NCBI GenBank assembly: GCA_016110215.1
Contig: JADWQD010000012.1
Location: forward strand, 868,001-932,000
Direction: 5' to 3'
Origin: Capronia americana
Lineage: Eukaryota; Ascomycota; Eurotiomycetes; Chaetothyriales; Herpotrichiellaceae
Length of the DNA stretch: 64,000 bases
In this document: positions 1 to 11,702 of the stretch, in pieces
Numbering within the stretch: the stretch's first letter is position 1
Layout of the letters: each line of letters starts with the position of its first letter
Translations under genes and position numbers: made by a program
The notes under the pieces: model-generated
The model's database searches: none
What the model was told of the DNA's origin: nothing
Seen by the model: the letters and a program-made list of their open reading frames with translations, nothing else

Positions 1-2162
1 TGCTGTTTAGGCTGTTCGCTGCGACTAAAGAAATTGGTACTTCCGCCGTGCGGTGGGCTCGAGGAGCACTTGGCCTCTGCTAACCAGATGTCCGTCTCGT
101 CCCCAGCTTCGTTGTCCAAGTGGGAACGAATGTCAGCTTTCTCCAGCTTTTTGGCCGGCCGCTCTTCATCATCACTGTCGCTGTCGATCACTATGACCTG
201 ACTTTCAGAAGCATTTTGAATCTGTCTGGAAATGGCTTCCCTCTCGAGTTGCCATTCGCGCTCTCGCCTAGCTTGAGTATCAAGAACGACCGGCTCCAGT
301 GGCTTTGAAGTGTTATTCCGCGGCGTTTGGGGCCCATTCTCCGTGATATGGGGGTTATTGAAGCTTGAGACGCTATGGGTTTCGGCTCTGGTTACCTGCG
401 ATTCCAGTCGAGCTTGTGTGTTGTCGGCACTGATATGTGACTGAAGCTTGGCGTCTGATGACGATCTATCCGATCCTGTATCCGTGTTTCCTTGATTTCC
501 CGTGGTAATTGATTGAGCTGGCAATTCTGCCACCTGTCTCTTTGCAAGCTCTTCGCCGAATCGAAGGCCGGCTCTGAGCTCGCGCTGGGTGCCGGAGTCG
601 AAGCCGTTGAACAAAGCATCCTGATCATGCGGGGTTGGAGGTTGCGAAGTCGGCACGTTCTCGGGTGGTAGCGCTTTCTCAGTACTGGGAGCGGGCGACA
701 TAATTTCCTGCAATGCAATACCTGCAAAGAGAGCCCCAGCCGATGCCCGATGCTGGTGTTGTGGTGTTCGTCGAGGTTGGTGTCTTGGTGGTGACGAAAG
801 CTTGGGAGATGAGTACGGTTGTGGCGTGACTTTCCGCATGAGACCAGGTCTGGATGAAGACGACACCTTAAGCAGGCTCCCGTTGTGCTCAGACGCGGGT
901 GGCGAGGATGGCACAGTGCTCGATATGTCACTTTCGTCCACCCTCAAGATGGGGTAGGCCACTGTCTGCTCGGGAATAGGTGACAAGGAAGGCCTGATGT
1001 CGTTCTTGGTTGGCGGCGCGGAATATTCCAAGGTTGTCAAGCAGTGCGTTGGTGCCAGACCCGAACTTGTAGCCGCTCCCTCCTCCAGGGGACTACTAAG
1101 GTATCGTTTGACCGAAGGCAAAGTATCCAAATCAATCATCGTGAAACCTTCACTCTCGAGCATCGTGTCAAAACCTTCATTACCATGATTGACAGCAGGC
1201 TCATCGTCAAGAAGCTTTTCAACCTCATCAGAGTCCCCGTGGTAGGACGAAGTGGGCGAGGGAGTCGGATAGCTCATTGCGCTATTAGCAGATACTTTCC
1301 GTGCTTGCAATTGAGCCTGGTGGGTGGAGATTCGGATCTTCTCGTCGGCATTCGAATCATGCGCGGTACGGTCATCGTTGTCTTCGGACTTTGTTGACAG
1401 GCCTCGTGGTCGGACAGCTATATGATCCAGCTCAAGCATCTTAAGTTCTGGTGAGTCGTTTCCCAATGCAGGCCCTGGCCCACCCATTGCATCTTCACCC
1501 ACGACATCTGTATCGGGTCCAACGACAAATTCTGCACTGTTCGACTTTGACCTCGCTGCGGACGGCTGTGCTCCAGTGTCTGCCGTTGTACTATTTTTCG
1601 GGATGCCTCGTCTTTTTCGCGGCGACTTCTTCTGCTTCAGCCAGTCATCCCGTTCGGAGTCGTCTCCCAGCGGTATTATGTCCAGGTCTGTCACACTCTG
1701 TCTTCGGCTTCGACTGGAATTTCGGCCTTTGCGCTCAGGAGTTGCGCCCCTCTTGGGATTTGCATGCGATTTTCTGCCTCGAGCAAGACGTATCGGGGAT
1801 GGGTCACTTTGCAACGGTAGCTTCATCGTCCGCGCTCTCGCTCTGGTCATCGGAGTGTTTCCTTCCATATCTGCGTCTTCTGGTTCTGCCTCCACCGTCA
1901 CTCGAATCTTCCAAGGGCTCAAGTGCTGTTCCGAAACGGTGCAAAAAGGAGAGGATGCGAATGCTTCAATACTTTGGGAGGTCGGTTTTGGATGTCTGGC
2001 TATATCCTTTGTTGTGGCAATTGAAGGTCGACTGCGCGCAGGCTTGCGACTTCCACAGGCGCCAATGTCAATGCTGTGCTCATCGTTAAGAGAAGTTGCG
2101 AGCGGATCAGGTGAGCTTAGATCGTCGTGGTAAAGGGAGGCAGCAGATGGTGATCGCAGCAT
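1..2162 (-). CDS. AT-hook-like nuclear protein, 3' end outside window
   Basis: One uninterrupted reading frame runs from an ATG at 2162 leftwards off the window edge, giving about 720 residues with no stop and no intron needed. The N-terminal region carries the motif SPWKIRVTVEAE (about residues 82-93), followed by basic, Arg/Lys/Ser-rich segments including a KKSPRKRRGIPK stretch that resembles an AT-hook. The rest is low-complexity, rich in Ser, Pro, Asp and Glu, as expected of a disordered nuclear protein. The SPWKIRVTVEAE block is one I associate with ascomycete proteins annotated as AT DNA-binding proteins; that is recall, not a search. The probable role is chromatin or DNA binding in the nucleus, with no enzymatic domain visible. 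The product is incomplete because the stop codon lies outside the window. Confidence 0.75.
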   Translation of the reverse strand, partial: MLRSPSAASLYHDDLSSPDPLATSLNDEHSIDIGACGSRKPARSRPSIATTKDIARHPKPTSQSIEAFASSPFCTVSEQHLSPWKIRVTVEAEPEDADMEGNTPMTRARARTMKLPLQSDPSPIRLARGRKSHANPKRGATPERKGRNSSRSRRQSVTDLDIIPLGDDSERDDWLKQKKSPRKRRGIPKNSTTADTGAQPSAARSKSNSAEFVVGPDTDVVGEDAMGGPGPALGNDSPELKMLELDHIAVRPRGLSTKSEDNDDRTAHDSNADEKIRISTHQAQLQARKVSANSAMSYPTPSPTSSYHGDSDEVEKLLDDEPAVNHGNEGFDTMLESEGFTMIDLDTLPSVKRYLSSPLEEGAATSSGLAPTHCLTTLEYSAPPTKNDIRPSLSPIPEQTVAYPILRVDESDISSTVPSSPPASEHNGSLLKVSSSSRPGLMRKVTPQPYSSPKLSSPPRHQPRRTPQHQHRASAGALFAGIALQEIMSPAPSTEKALPPENVPTSQPPTPHDQDALFNGFDSGTQRELRAGLRFGEELAKRQVAELPAQSITTGNQGNTDTGSDRSSSDAKLQSHISADNTQARLESQVTRAETHSVSSFNNPHITENGPQTPRNNTSKPLEPVVLDTQARREREWQLEREAISRQIQNASESQVIVIDSDSDDEERPAKKLEKADIRSHLDNEAGDETDIWLAEAKCSSSPPHGGSTNFFSRSEQPKQ

Positions 2163-2495
2163 TGTAGCGCCTCGGGGCAAGGGCCCCCGACTGTGGAATC
2201 GGCTGGTATGTGCGGTCTGCCTCGTGATGGTCCGCGCCTTGACCACAACAACATGCGCCTTTCAAACCATGGACAAAGGTAAAATTATCGACGCGGTAGT
2301 CCTATGCAGTTGGAAACTTGATACTGGTGAGCTAGAATCGTTGTTTACTATTGCCTGGCGATACTTCAGGACTTTGGCGAGGAGACTTGTTTGTTTACTA
2401 AATGACGTCGACTTCTGAGCCTCTGATTGGCTGCTTTACTGAAGAATTCAGCCTTACAGCCTCGTCCGCCAGTCGCGTCCCAGATCTTTCTCTTC
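2163..2495. other. intergenic, promoter side of the AT-hook-like gene
   Basis: These 333 bases separate the start of the AT-hook-like gene from the 3' end of the aldose epimerase gene; both are on the minus strand. The stretch should hold the promoter of the former and the 3' UTR of the latter. No other feature is visible. Confidence 0.5.
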
Positions 2496-3775
2496 TCAGA
2501 ATGTCGAGAAGTCATACGTCGCGTAATTCACTGCTGGCCCTGTTGTAGGCCCGAAAATCTCATACTCGCTGACTCCCCACTCCGGATGGTTGATGCCATC
2601 AATCCAGGCCTGTGTCTCGATCACAACACATCCGTGCTTGTTGACAAACCTGGCTGCCCCTTGTGTCCCGTTGTTCCTTGCCTGCTGACTCGCTTTCACT
2701 GGTATGGTGCCGTTTTGGCCATTGCACGTGTATATCTGAAGACCTTGCTGGTTGGTTGACACATCGAGCTGGATGCCCGTGGTGGCCGACCACAAACGGA
2801 GCACAGGGAAATTTGAGGCTGTCGGACCTGCATTTGCTGGTCTGTCGAGGATAAAAGCATTGTCAATGCCAGTACAGCCTGCTCCACAAACACCAGTAGC
2901 ATTGTCAACGGCGTCTCCTATCAGCTTCGGAGATAGGAAGTTCAAGGCGGAGACGTCTGTGACAGCACCCAGACCGCCGCTAGGTATCAGTATCGGGTCG
3001 ACGACGATATATCGATCTGAGTAGGGCATCCACAGAGTAGTGTCGTTCAAGATAGTGGCTTGCTTAAATGCGTTTAGATTCCAGTAAATGTGGTTTGCCA
3101 GCATAATGGGTGTGTCTTGATCGAGGGCAGTGGAAACCATGCTGCTGGTCAATCTTGGCTTGATTTCACCTTGAGGGCCACTTGCTGCACTGCCCAGCGT
3201 GAAAGTTGCCGTCGTCAGCACCGTACCAGGGAAACCCTGGAAGCCCGTGTCGAGCAGACTGAAGCTGATGCTTGAAGGGGATGAAGCCACAACCGTCCAG
3301 TTGCGCTGGTCATAGCCAACAGTTCCTCCGTGGAGGGTGTCCGCGCCAGCATTTTCGTTCGCAGGGATGTGATAACTCTGGCCGTTCAGCGTGAAGGTGC
3401 TATTCTTGATGCGATTTGCGTATCTTCCCACAATCGGGCCGAAATAAGTATGATTCGCTGGCAGTCGTTAGCCGGAAGAAAGCCAATGTCGGTATTGGCA
3501 TTTCCCTTGCGGGACTCACTCTCGGTATCAGTCAAATACTGGGTAGCATTGTCATATCCGGCGACCACATCCTGGTAATTGCCGTCGCGATCTTGTACCA
3601 GCAGAGACGTCAGGCGCGCCCCGTACGGGATGAACTTGGCAGTAATGTTCTCGGCAGTCAACGTATACACGGAGAAAGGGTATGCGCCAGCTGGGACAGA
3701 GGTATTTGTGCTGTTTTGACATAAGCCTGGCAGCACAAGGATAGATGCCAGGACATAATAGTGTGGCGACCACAT
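2496..3775 (-). CDS. secreted aldose 1-epimerase (mutarotase), one intron
   Basis: The enzyme interconverts alpha and beta anomers of hexoses. Exon 1 is 3775-3520 and exon 2 is 3457-2496. The 62-nt intron (3458-3519) has a GTGAGT donor, a CTAAC branch point and a CAG acceptor. Splicing restores the family segment TNHTYFGPIVGRYANR and gives 405 residues. The N-terminus (MWSPHYYVLASILVLPGLCQ) is a signal peptide, and several N-x-S/T sequons follow, so the protein is probably secreted. The NHIYWNL block supplies the conserved active-site His, and the C-terminal VVIETQAW supplies the catalytic Glu of the mutarotase fold. Length is slightly above the usual 340-380, as in secreted fungal members. 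It probably acts on extracellular sugars. Neither neighbour is related in function. Confidence 0.9.
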
Positions 3776-4240
3776 ATTGAGACCCGCCCTTCTAGGTGTT
3801 GCCTGTCTGGAGCTTCGAGAGATATCGAGGGCGTCAGGTAACTGAACGCGAAGGAGGTATTATTATAGCTTGCCCGAGTCGAGCATTGCAGGGCTTGCTC
3901 ATGGGCGGAGTACATTGATATAGGTTACATCAAAATGCCACCGCCTCCACAAAGAACCGTGGTCAGGCCGTGGTGAGGTGATGCTACAGTGGAGCTCGAA
4001 AAGCTACCCCGGTGGCTCGCAGTACTTCAACAGCTGGAGCATGGCGGAAAGCTTGAATACAAATGCGGGGAGCTGTACAAACGATTGCGACCCTGTCAAT
4101 CTCACCGAATCCGGGGAAGATTGATGGCTCCTTCCACAACCGCTGACGTAGATCATATTCTCATTGGCCTCCGCATAGCTGTTTCGGCGTATTGTTTCGG
4201 TTCATCATGTGCCGGGTGTGTCCCATACTATTCCCTGTAA
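3776..4240. other. intergenic, aldose epimerase promoter
   Basis: This is 465 bases between the epimerase start and the 3' end of the Sds3-like gene, both minus strand. It must contain the epimerase promoter. I see no RNA gene, repeat or further coding exon. Confidence 0.5.
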
Positions 4241-5890
4241 CTAGGCCACCGGCATCTTTCCTGCTTGGGCATCATAAGCTTCCTTGTACCTGAGGATGCT
4301 CTCGTCGCATAGCTTGGCCTGGCTTGCCTATGGCATGCTTTAGAGGAGGAGCCAAATGCATTGCACTGCCATCGCAGGCCGTTCTCATCGCCTTGTGCTC
4401 ATGATACTCCAGTTGCCTTCCGCGGGTCCACATCCACCAAATGGACATCAAGATACACTGGCCAGTCGGGCGCCAGATTGCTTCTTGACTCGGACAACGG
4501 TTTGAGAGCTTCCTCAACCGCCTTCCTATCCACTTGTCCTTTTGGCTGGTTTTCAGACTGGGTGATCTTGAATAGATCCTCTTCAAGCTCTTCGGCCATC
4601 AATCGACTCGGCTGGGGCAGGAATGTGCCTTGTCTACCTTGATGTGTGTGCAATGTTGCATATGGCAGTGCCGGACGTGTTGCAGCTTTCTCTGCGAGTT
4701 CGCTCAAAGCATTGAGGCCACTCATACCACCAATTGTGCGGGTCGACCTGGTCACATGGACATTCTGACTTGCCGACCGGTCCATCTCGGGAGCCTCTAG
4801 CTCTTCGTCCTCTTCAGACGCTGAACCGTCAGAGCCGCGCGACCGGTCGTCGTCCACTTTGTGCCGATTGCGTGCATTGCTCGTTTCGCCTTCCTTGCGG
4901 GACGTTGAGAAGAAGTGACGGGCGGCAACCTGCGCCTGATGTGACTGGAAGTTCAGCTCTTTCTCTGTGAACAGTGTGTGGATAGAGTAGAGAGGGGCGG
5001 TTTGGTTTGACAACGCAGCTCGGCCACGCTCTCCCGGGGTGGAAATGCCATTGCGCGACGGTGAGCCGACATCGTCGTCAGCAAGCTTTCGCTTCCGTTT
5101 ATTTGTGACTTCTCCCACGCCATTCATGTCCTCCTGCTCGCGATGCCGTGTAAAGCGCGTCTTGCGACTGGTGTGGTTGCCGCCAGGACTCGCTGGGTTG
5201 GTGATGCTGAACTGACTAGGGTGGAGGAGGAGCGCATTGGTATCTGCAATGTCCAGTTGTTCTTTCTCTTTCATTAAGCGTTGTCTTTTGCTCGAGAGCG
5301 CTTGGAACAGCCGTTCTCGGAGGGTGGAGGTCATTTGCTCGCATTCTTCGGCGGCCAGGTGCAGGCGATAGTCACATTCGTACTTTAGTCTTTCGAGGCG
5401 CTTATTGTGGTTGTTCTGCGCAGGAGATTAGAGAAAGGTCCAAGCTGCGCGCAGTCGAGAAATGTCTTACCATGAGTTGTATGAGTGCAACTTCCTTAGC
5501 GATCTTCGCATCACCAATCTCGTGAACGAACTCGGCGTACCATTTTCCAGCCAAGGACGACATTTGTGACTGATACGGCGTGCTCGACGCCGTCAGCTCT
5601 GTTATCTTATTTATCTCCTCCGGCGAGTCTTCCAGCGGTTCAGGCTCGTAGGGATCGGTCTGTGAGATGAGGCTCATGTCATGTTGTAGGGCGATGAGCT
5701 GCTCCCGGTAGTGTTGTTCTCGATTCGACGACAGTTCATTGTATAATTCTTGCTGATGCGCGACATGCTGATTCCGGCGTTTGTCCCGCTTGGACAAGGG
5801 TTGTGCTGGGGGAGTGGGTGACTGTCGATGGGGGTATGCGCTGCCATCAGGGCCGGCTAAGGGAGATGTTGGAGAGGGTGAGTACGCCAT
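4241..5890 (-). CDS. Sds3/Dep1-like subunit of the Rpd3 histone deacetylase complex
   Basis: The proposed model has three exons: 5890-5471, 5415-4408 and 4318-4241 (501 residues). Intron 1 (55 nt, GTAAGA...GCAG) is strongly supported because joining gives ALIQLMNNHNKRLERLKYE, the coiled-coil core of the Sds3-like family. That core spans about residues 45-190, from the YNELSSNREQHYREQL block through DYRLHLAAEECEQ and the Arg/Lys-rich segment beyond it. The rest is acidic and low complexity. Intron 2 (GTATCA...CAG, 89 nt) is weaker; without it the protein stops after DPRKATGVS, with it the C-terminus is AKLCDESILRYKEAYDAQAG plus five residues, which reads as coding. The start at MAYSPSP is preferred to an in-frame codon six positions upstream. 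Family members bridge the deacetylase and Sin3 in transcriptional repression. Sds3 and Dep1 cannot be told apart here. Confidence 0.82.
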
Positions 5891-6841
5891 CTGAAGCAAA
5901 AAGAGCACAGACTTGGTATTGGTTGCTGTGAGAATGCTGGCAAGGGAGAAGAAGGTTTGAGAGAAAGAATCACATCCCTAGGTAGCAGAACCAAAGTTGT
6001 AACCAGAGTTACTACGGAGCACCTTTGTTGGCGGCATCGTCACTGGACCATTGACAACCCAAATTGGCAATTGAGCCGAGGGCAAATTCACCAAACATGC
6101 CACGCCAATTTCGGCCAGTTGCAGCAGGCGGTGGGAACAATGATTTTCGTGTCATTCGACCTTCAACGTTATCGAAAGGCTGCCTCGTGTCACCGTAGCT
6201 TCACCACCGAATCGTGCTGACCTTTTCTCCACCCTCACCACGCCTGGAACACTATGGTTGGTGTTGGATTCAAAGACTTCTAGTCAAGGACAACCTATCA
6301 TCCAGTCCAGCGTGGATGCTTTGTTTGTGGAAACGGCATTGTAGCCAGTCCTCTGTCGCTGACCCTGTCCATATCTCTATTGAACCCTCGACAAGCCCCT
6401 TCTTAGGTAATTTTCGTACCCCGTACCACCATGCACAGTAGTGGGAGATGAGCCAATTAGGAGACAATGTCCCACCCAACTTCACCGCATCCCCGCGGTT
6501 GTGCCTGGCTAAGAACTCGGCTGCTCCGTCGTATACCCCAGTGACCCCTCCAAAACTCAAACCTGATTGTTAGACAGCACTATTTATTCACTCCTCATCT
6601 CCTTGTCGGCGATTTCCCGTAGGAACGAAGATTTCCTAGGCCTCACAGCTCGCTCCTCGCTCAAAGGACCGTTCATGACCTGCCTGTCGACACACCTCTG
6701 CCAGAGATTCCCGTGAAGTTCGAGTGATTATCGGTAGGGACTTGGAAGTACCGCCAGATAACAAACGAAGAAAATTGATCTCCTGAATTTGCAGACCGTT
6801 GAACCGCGCATCTCAAGGACTTCCGACACGCAAGCATAACC
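5891..6841. promoter_or_regulatory. divergent promoter region, Sds3-like and amidohydrolase genes
   Basis: About 950 bases lie between two divergent starts (minus-strand Sds3-like at 5890, plus-strand amidohydrolase at 6842). The stretch must hold both promoters and 5' UTRs. Short open frames here have no coding character. No specific binding site stands out with confidence. Confidence 0.45.
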
Positions 6842-8220
6842 ATGTGTCCAACGGTCATCCACTCCGTTGACTTATTCGACGGCCATACCACACATTCGGA
6901 CGCAACTGTCGTCTTTGACTCCGAAAGCGGCAAGATCACGTCTGTCTCGACCGGTGCTAGCCATCCTCAATACCCATCGGGTGCCACGGTTATCGATGGC
7001 AAAGGCCACACTCTGCTTCCAGGCTTGATTGAGTCGCACATGCATTGTCACGGGCTGCATTTACCGCCGGGTGGAAGCATGAAAGATATCCTAAGATCGC
7101 CCCTCAAGAGTGGCGTTACCACTGTCTGCGACATGCATTCCGACCTGGATTCCGTCAACACTCACAGAAAAGCAATCGCCGACGAACTCGTGAAGGCAAA
7201 GTCTGGAGGCGCAGTCACGCTATCTGATCTCAAGAGCTCGCTGCTCGGTGCCACAATTGAAGGCGGGTGGCCGAAGCCGATTGTACTGAGCGGTCACCCA
7301 ACGGAAGAAGTGAGTGCTATGCAGTTGCCCCACCACAGGAAAGTTCGTTTTGCAGTGCCTTGGTTGACAACTTGCAGGTCATCGACATGGTCAAGAAGTG
7401 GCCTAATCTCACGCCGGAGACCGCAGCAGAATATGTCAAGAACCAAAAAGCTAGTGGAGCGAACTACATCAAGTTGATGCAAGAGAACTGCTGCTCGCTC
7501 GCTATTCCCACAAATTCGGTCCCCGTAGCCACCCTCGAGCTTCAGACTGCGGTTGTCAAGGCCGCTCACGATAATGGCCTCCCTTGCGTCGGACACGCTT
7601 TGAGCGTTGACATGACTGAGGTCATTCTCAAGGCCGGAGCCGACGGTCTCACCCACACCTTTGTTGACCAACCTCCACCACAAAGCATCATTGACCTCTA
7701 CAAGAGGACTGGCGCATTTGTGATCCCAACCTTGACAGTGCTAGCCAGTCTGACGGCTGAGCTGCAGGACTGGAGAGATAGGTTTGCAGAGATTGCGCAT
7801 AAAAAGGGAATCGTCGACGACTTCGCAAAGCAAAATATGAAAGAGCTCCTCGGCATGAAGGATCCGGCTGCAAAGTTGGAGTACGCCTTCCAGACGATCA
7901 AGAAGCTGAAGGAAGAAGGTATCGATGTTGTCGCTGGTACCGATGCCGTAGCTGGCTTGAAGGGCACAGGTATTGGGCCGAGCCTGTGGATGGAGTTGGA
8001 ATTGTACGTTGAGAAATGTGGCTTTACCGTTACGGAGGCTCTACAATCCGCCACGGCTGTGCCAGCCAAAAGATTCGGATTCTCTGATCGTGGAGAAGTA
8101 GCGGAGGGCAAAAGGGCCGATCTCGTACTCGTCAAGGGCGATGTTGCCGCGAGACTACAGAATCTGTGGGAAGGCGATGGTATCGTCGGAGTTTGGAAGG
8201 AGGGTTTCAAGGCTGCTTGA
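6842..8220 (+). CDS. metal-dependent amidohydrolase (imidazolonepropionase-like)
   Basis: Exon 1 is 6842-7309 and exon 2 is 7378-8220, giving 436 residues. The 68-nt intron has a GTGAGT donor, a TTGAC branch and a TTGCAG acceptor, and joins GHPTEE to VIDMVKKW in phase 0. Hallmarks of the TIM-barrel amidohydrolase superfamily are present: the strand-1 metal ligands in ESHMHCHG (H66 and H68), a Lys in NYIKLMQE that could be the carbamylated bridging residue, His residues in VGHAL and LTHTF, and the GTDAVAG Asp near the C-terminal end of the barrel. The last part (KRADLVLVKGDV) rebuilds the small beta-sandwich with the N-terminus. Substrate is unknown; relatives hydrolyse cyclic amides, prolyl dipeptides or imidazolones. 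There is no signal peptide, so it is probably cytosolic. Confidence 0.9.
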
Positions 8221-8367
8221 GGCTCCTGCCAAAGAGGGTAAAGTGCCGAAGCTCTTTCCTTTGCTTTGGTCGCTCTCATACGAACCTCACTGTTCTCTCA
8301 AATCTTTCTCACTTTCATCTGGTTTCAAGTATGAACTTCTCATAAGCTGGCTTTCAGCCTCCCCCAG

Positions 8368-8804
8368 ATGCAGTTCGTCGAGCGGCTTGAAGCCTATTAC
8401 TTTCAAGGACTATCTGCAGAAGAAGCTACGGGACAAAGGGCTGTTCTGCAGGCTCCTACGACATTGACACGGCTTTCCGTCAAGCGCCAACGCAAATGGC
8501 ATCACCACTCGTTTTCTTGCTTTGCGTCTCAGCAATGCTTCGCCTGCTACGAAGTGTCCTGAATGATTGCCGCTCACTAAAATCCGGCCAGCCCGCGCGC
8601 ACCACTGAGACAGCGCCATTCACCTGCAAAAGACTCATTGTCTATCTTATAACCCTTCCACTGATCCTAATTCTGGGCTTGGTCGACGCCATCGACGAGT
8701 TATGGCAGTACATACTTCTCTCGCGCAATGCAGTGCAGCACATCATCGAAACAATGATCAAGGAGGCTACCCTTGTACCAAAGGACTTGGACCGGGTCAG
8801 ATAG
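8368..8804 (+). pseudogene. possible small membrane-protein gene, apparently frameshifted
   Basis: Two adjacent segments read like coding sequence but lie in different frames. The first starts at ATG 8368 and reads MQFVERLEAYYFQGLSAEEA in frame 1. The second reads SYDIDTAFRQAPTQMASPL and runs to a stop at 8804 in frame 3; it includes the hydrophobic segment LIVYLITLPLILILGLVDAI, a good transmembrane helix. No intron large enough to join them is visible around 8450, so a single-base indel or chance are the alternatives. If real and intact, the gene could simply be the 102-residue frame from ATG 8496 to 8804. I do not recognise a family. The segment lies 150 bases downstream of the amidohydrolase on the same strand. 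Confidence 0.3.
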
Positions 8805-9521
8805 TCCGCTATGGTCGCTAACCCAGGTACAAATTGAGGAATGAAATTGTATCACTAGTACCGGACTGACCTCTGCCGGCAAAGAGATCGAGTCGGCTTA
8901 CAGCCAAACGCAATTCCTCGGAAATGAGGTGTCTGACTTGGTGGATTGATGCGACTCGTTCCGTCGACCCCTGAGATGTCTGACGACCCAGAGGATGACC
9001 TACCTTGGGTGAACTGTACTCATCCATTCTGTTTCTCGCTGCCAGCTTTCGAGGTCCACCCGCCAACTATTCCCTGATACAACTTGTCTTGGCCACAGGC
9101 GGAAGCTGGCCCAGCTGTCGCTGGGTCAATGTGGGCCAAGTGGTTTGCGTACCAGAGGAGCTGCTCGACACTTAATGGCCCTGATACGCAATGCGGGATT
9201 TGCGTACCGTCACTTTCACAACTGGGCAACGGTGCATCAAGCTGGTAGCGCTTGGTGGATGCTATTCGGTTCTAATGTGCAACAGAGCGCTGTCTTTCTA
9301 TGCTGTATTCAATGTCACCACGGTACTTGCGGTGAATATCCAGCCAGTGAATACAGGATCCTATTGTCCGCCGTAAGGCAGTGATCTTCACCTTCTAGCC
9401 AAAACTGCGACTATCTGTCCCGCTGCCTTCAGATTCTTTCGATCGCCCATTTCTTTTTCAAACTTGCATTTCCCACACACTGACACTCTTACTAGATGTA
9501 ATAGTAGCAAGTGACTTCAAC
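8805..9521. other. intergenic, promoter of the 706-residue unknown
   Basis: About 700 bases with no convincing gene on either strand. Short frames here change phase often and show no recognisable motif. The 3' part, which contains pyrimidine-rich runs around 9400-9490, is the likely promoter and 5' UTR of the gene starting at 9522. Confidence 0.45.
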
Positions 9522-11702
9522 ATGGCGAAAGGCTTTGGCAGACGACTTCTCAAGGCAATTCATCACAAAATTACTGCCCCTTTGCATCGTCGCCTGGTCA
9601 ACAAGTATGAAAGAATTGTTCGGCCGGCCCACGAGGACAGGCTTTCACCGACGCTCGGAAACCACGAAGGCTCAAGCTCTTATGAGAAGCAGGCAGTGAA
9701 GGTGAGCGAATGTGGCCCAATAATACACGATTCAAAAAGAGCTCCAGAAACATACAATGTCCTCGACACTGGAAACCAAGATCGGGTGCCATCTGTGTCC
9801 AGAGACGTGGCAGTACGTGGTGACTCTCTGCAAGACGAGGGTGACAGGCTGCAACCGGCACTAGTCACCCAGTGTGCTCAACAACAGCACCGATCGACCG
9901 ACATAACCCCAGACATTCACGGCGAATGGACCTCGCATCCATATGCCCACTTGGAAGTCAATGAAGCGGCACGAGTGACAGTAAATAAGACGCCAGTTAC
10001 GGCTTTGGAGGACCCATCAGGGCGACATGAGGTACCCGACCACGACCTGAACGGCGTAGGCCTGTCGAGTCGAGATGGAGAACTATTGACCATACAACCG
10101 CGACCAGTTGGAAATGCCGAGCAACAAGTTGGGGTTGGAACGGGATGCAGTTGCACCGGCTTTGACCAGCCTTGTAACAAGGTCAGGGTGATGAGTCGGA
10201 ATTCCAGCCCCGTGACAGAACGATGGCAGATCCAGCAGAATGTGCAGGCGTCCACTCGCGTCTGTCTTCTCCGCCGAACGCAAAATACCCGGCGGACGCG
10301 CGCAATGGCAGCACAGAGCGGCCATAGCAGGAAGGGTGAAGGTGATGCTCAAGTAACAGCACAGCGAGACCCCAGCATCCGGCCGTCGGACGTACACAAA
10401 ATGGAAACGTACGTACCACATCAACAGATTGGTCAAGTCACTGCAACTGTAAGTGACTCCAATACCAACACTTTGCAGATGAAGAATACGGTGCTGGGGG
10501 TGTTGGTTGAGCAGCCAGAAGGCTTCGACAGAACACGAATTGGAGGACAGTTAGGCTGCCCAGCAGAGCCTCATGCTGAATCCCATCCATCTTGTGAGCC
10601 CGCCCGAGCTCCAGTGACATCGTTAACGAATGGGCCACGGGAATCACAATTACACATTGTCCCGTCCGATGTCAGGGAACCACGACGGCCTCGATATCGG
10701 ACACCGGCCACCCGCGATGTGCCAGTTTTCGACCGGGCTCCAGGAAGACCTAGCTCGACTGTACCACAGCCATCCCGGAATTCGAGCACGGGTCAACCTC
10801 CCCAGGATCGCCCGTCCATCATTAGAACCACCCCAGGTCTGCAGCAACAGCCCCCAACAGCCCGCACGCTCAACGACTATAATGTCGGTCGGTTGAAGAC
10901 TTCTCAAGCGCCAAGAAAGCATCGGCGACCAGCAACGACTGGAGCAAGTCCAGTGATCACCACAACCCAAACTCTGACATGCAGCGCACTTCTCAAGGAG
11001 GCTTGGGGTCATCATGCGCGGGTATGCCGCGTCCGGGGAGCTGCAGAATCGTATGCGCGCGCCTTCGGCCTCGAGATCGCGTCCTGCACATATCAGTATG
11101 TTGTGATGCAATGCACCTTCAACGCGACACATGGTATTTTGATGGTCGGCCTCTGTGCAGTAAGTTAGGAACATCATGCAACACTAGGGATGAACACCCG
11201 GAGCACTGACACAATGCAGATCGTTTCGTCTAGAGATCCAGAGGCTGGACAAACTTGCGGAGATGCGGATCGAGACAATCACCTTATTCCAATTGAGCCC
11301 AACAAGCCACTTCCGAACGCGACGCCGATACAGGCAGGATTCGGAGATGAAGGGCGCCATTTTGGCGAGCATAGTTGGATCGACATAAGCAAGGTATACC
11401 AGGTCCCAGCTGATCTCATCAGAGAGAGCCGTTACGTATCCGCCAAGTTGTGCAGATGCTCGTGGGAGAAGATGAGAAAGAAATTGTCCATGGGAACGTG
11501 GGCGGAAGAGAGATTCCGCATCGAGCAAGAATTCAAGCGTTTTCTAAATACGACAGGCAAGAAGCACGCACCGGATCATTTGATCCGTGTGTCAGATAAC
11601 ATACCTCAGCTCCAGCCTCAGTCTGAGCCCCAGCACGAACTCCGGCCCCATCTACGGCGATATCGCGTTGACGAACTCCTTCATCTCCAACAACGTCTGT
11701 AG
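9522..11702 (+). CDS. large disordered protein of unknown function
   Basis: Exon 1 is 9522-11159 and exon 2 is 11220-11702, giving 706 residues. The 60-nt intron has a GTAAGT donor, a CACTGAC branch and a TGCAG acceptor, and joins GLCA to IVSSRDPE in phase 0. The N-terminus (MAKGFGRRLLKAIHHKITAP) is a basic amphipathic stretch. Most of exon 1 is rich in Pro, Thr, Arg, Gln and Ser with no visible fold. The ordered part is late in exon 2, around HSWIDISKVYQVPADLIRES and the charged segment MRKKLSMGTWAEERFRIEQE, which looks helical. I do not recognise a family and no enzyme motif is present. The long open frame with a clean intron makes it a real gene. Function is unassigned. Confidence 0.7.

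Noticed and set aside
1451..2133. Plus-strand frames of 212 and 185 codons opposite the AT-hook-like gene
   Set aside because: They are antisense shadows of the minus-strand gene, whose translation contains recognisable motifs.
10449..10478. GTAAGT...TTGCAG resembling an intron in the 706-residue gene
   Set aside because: It is only 30 nt, below the fungal minimum, and the frame reads through it without a stop.
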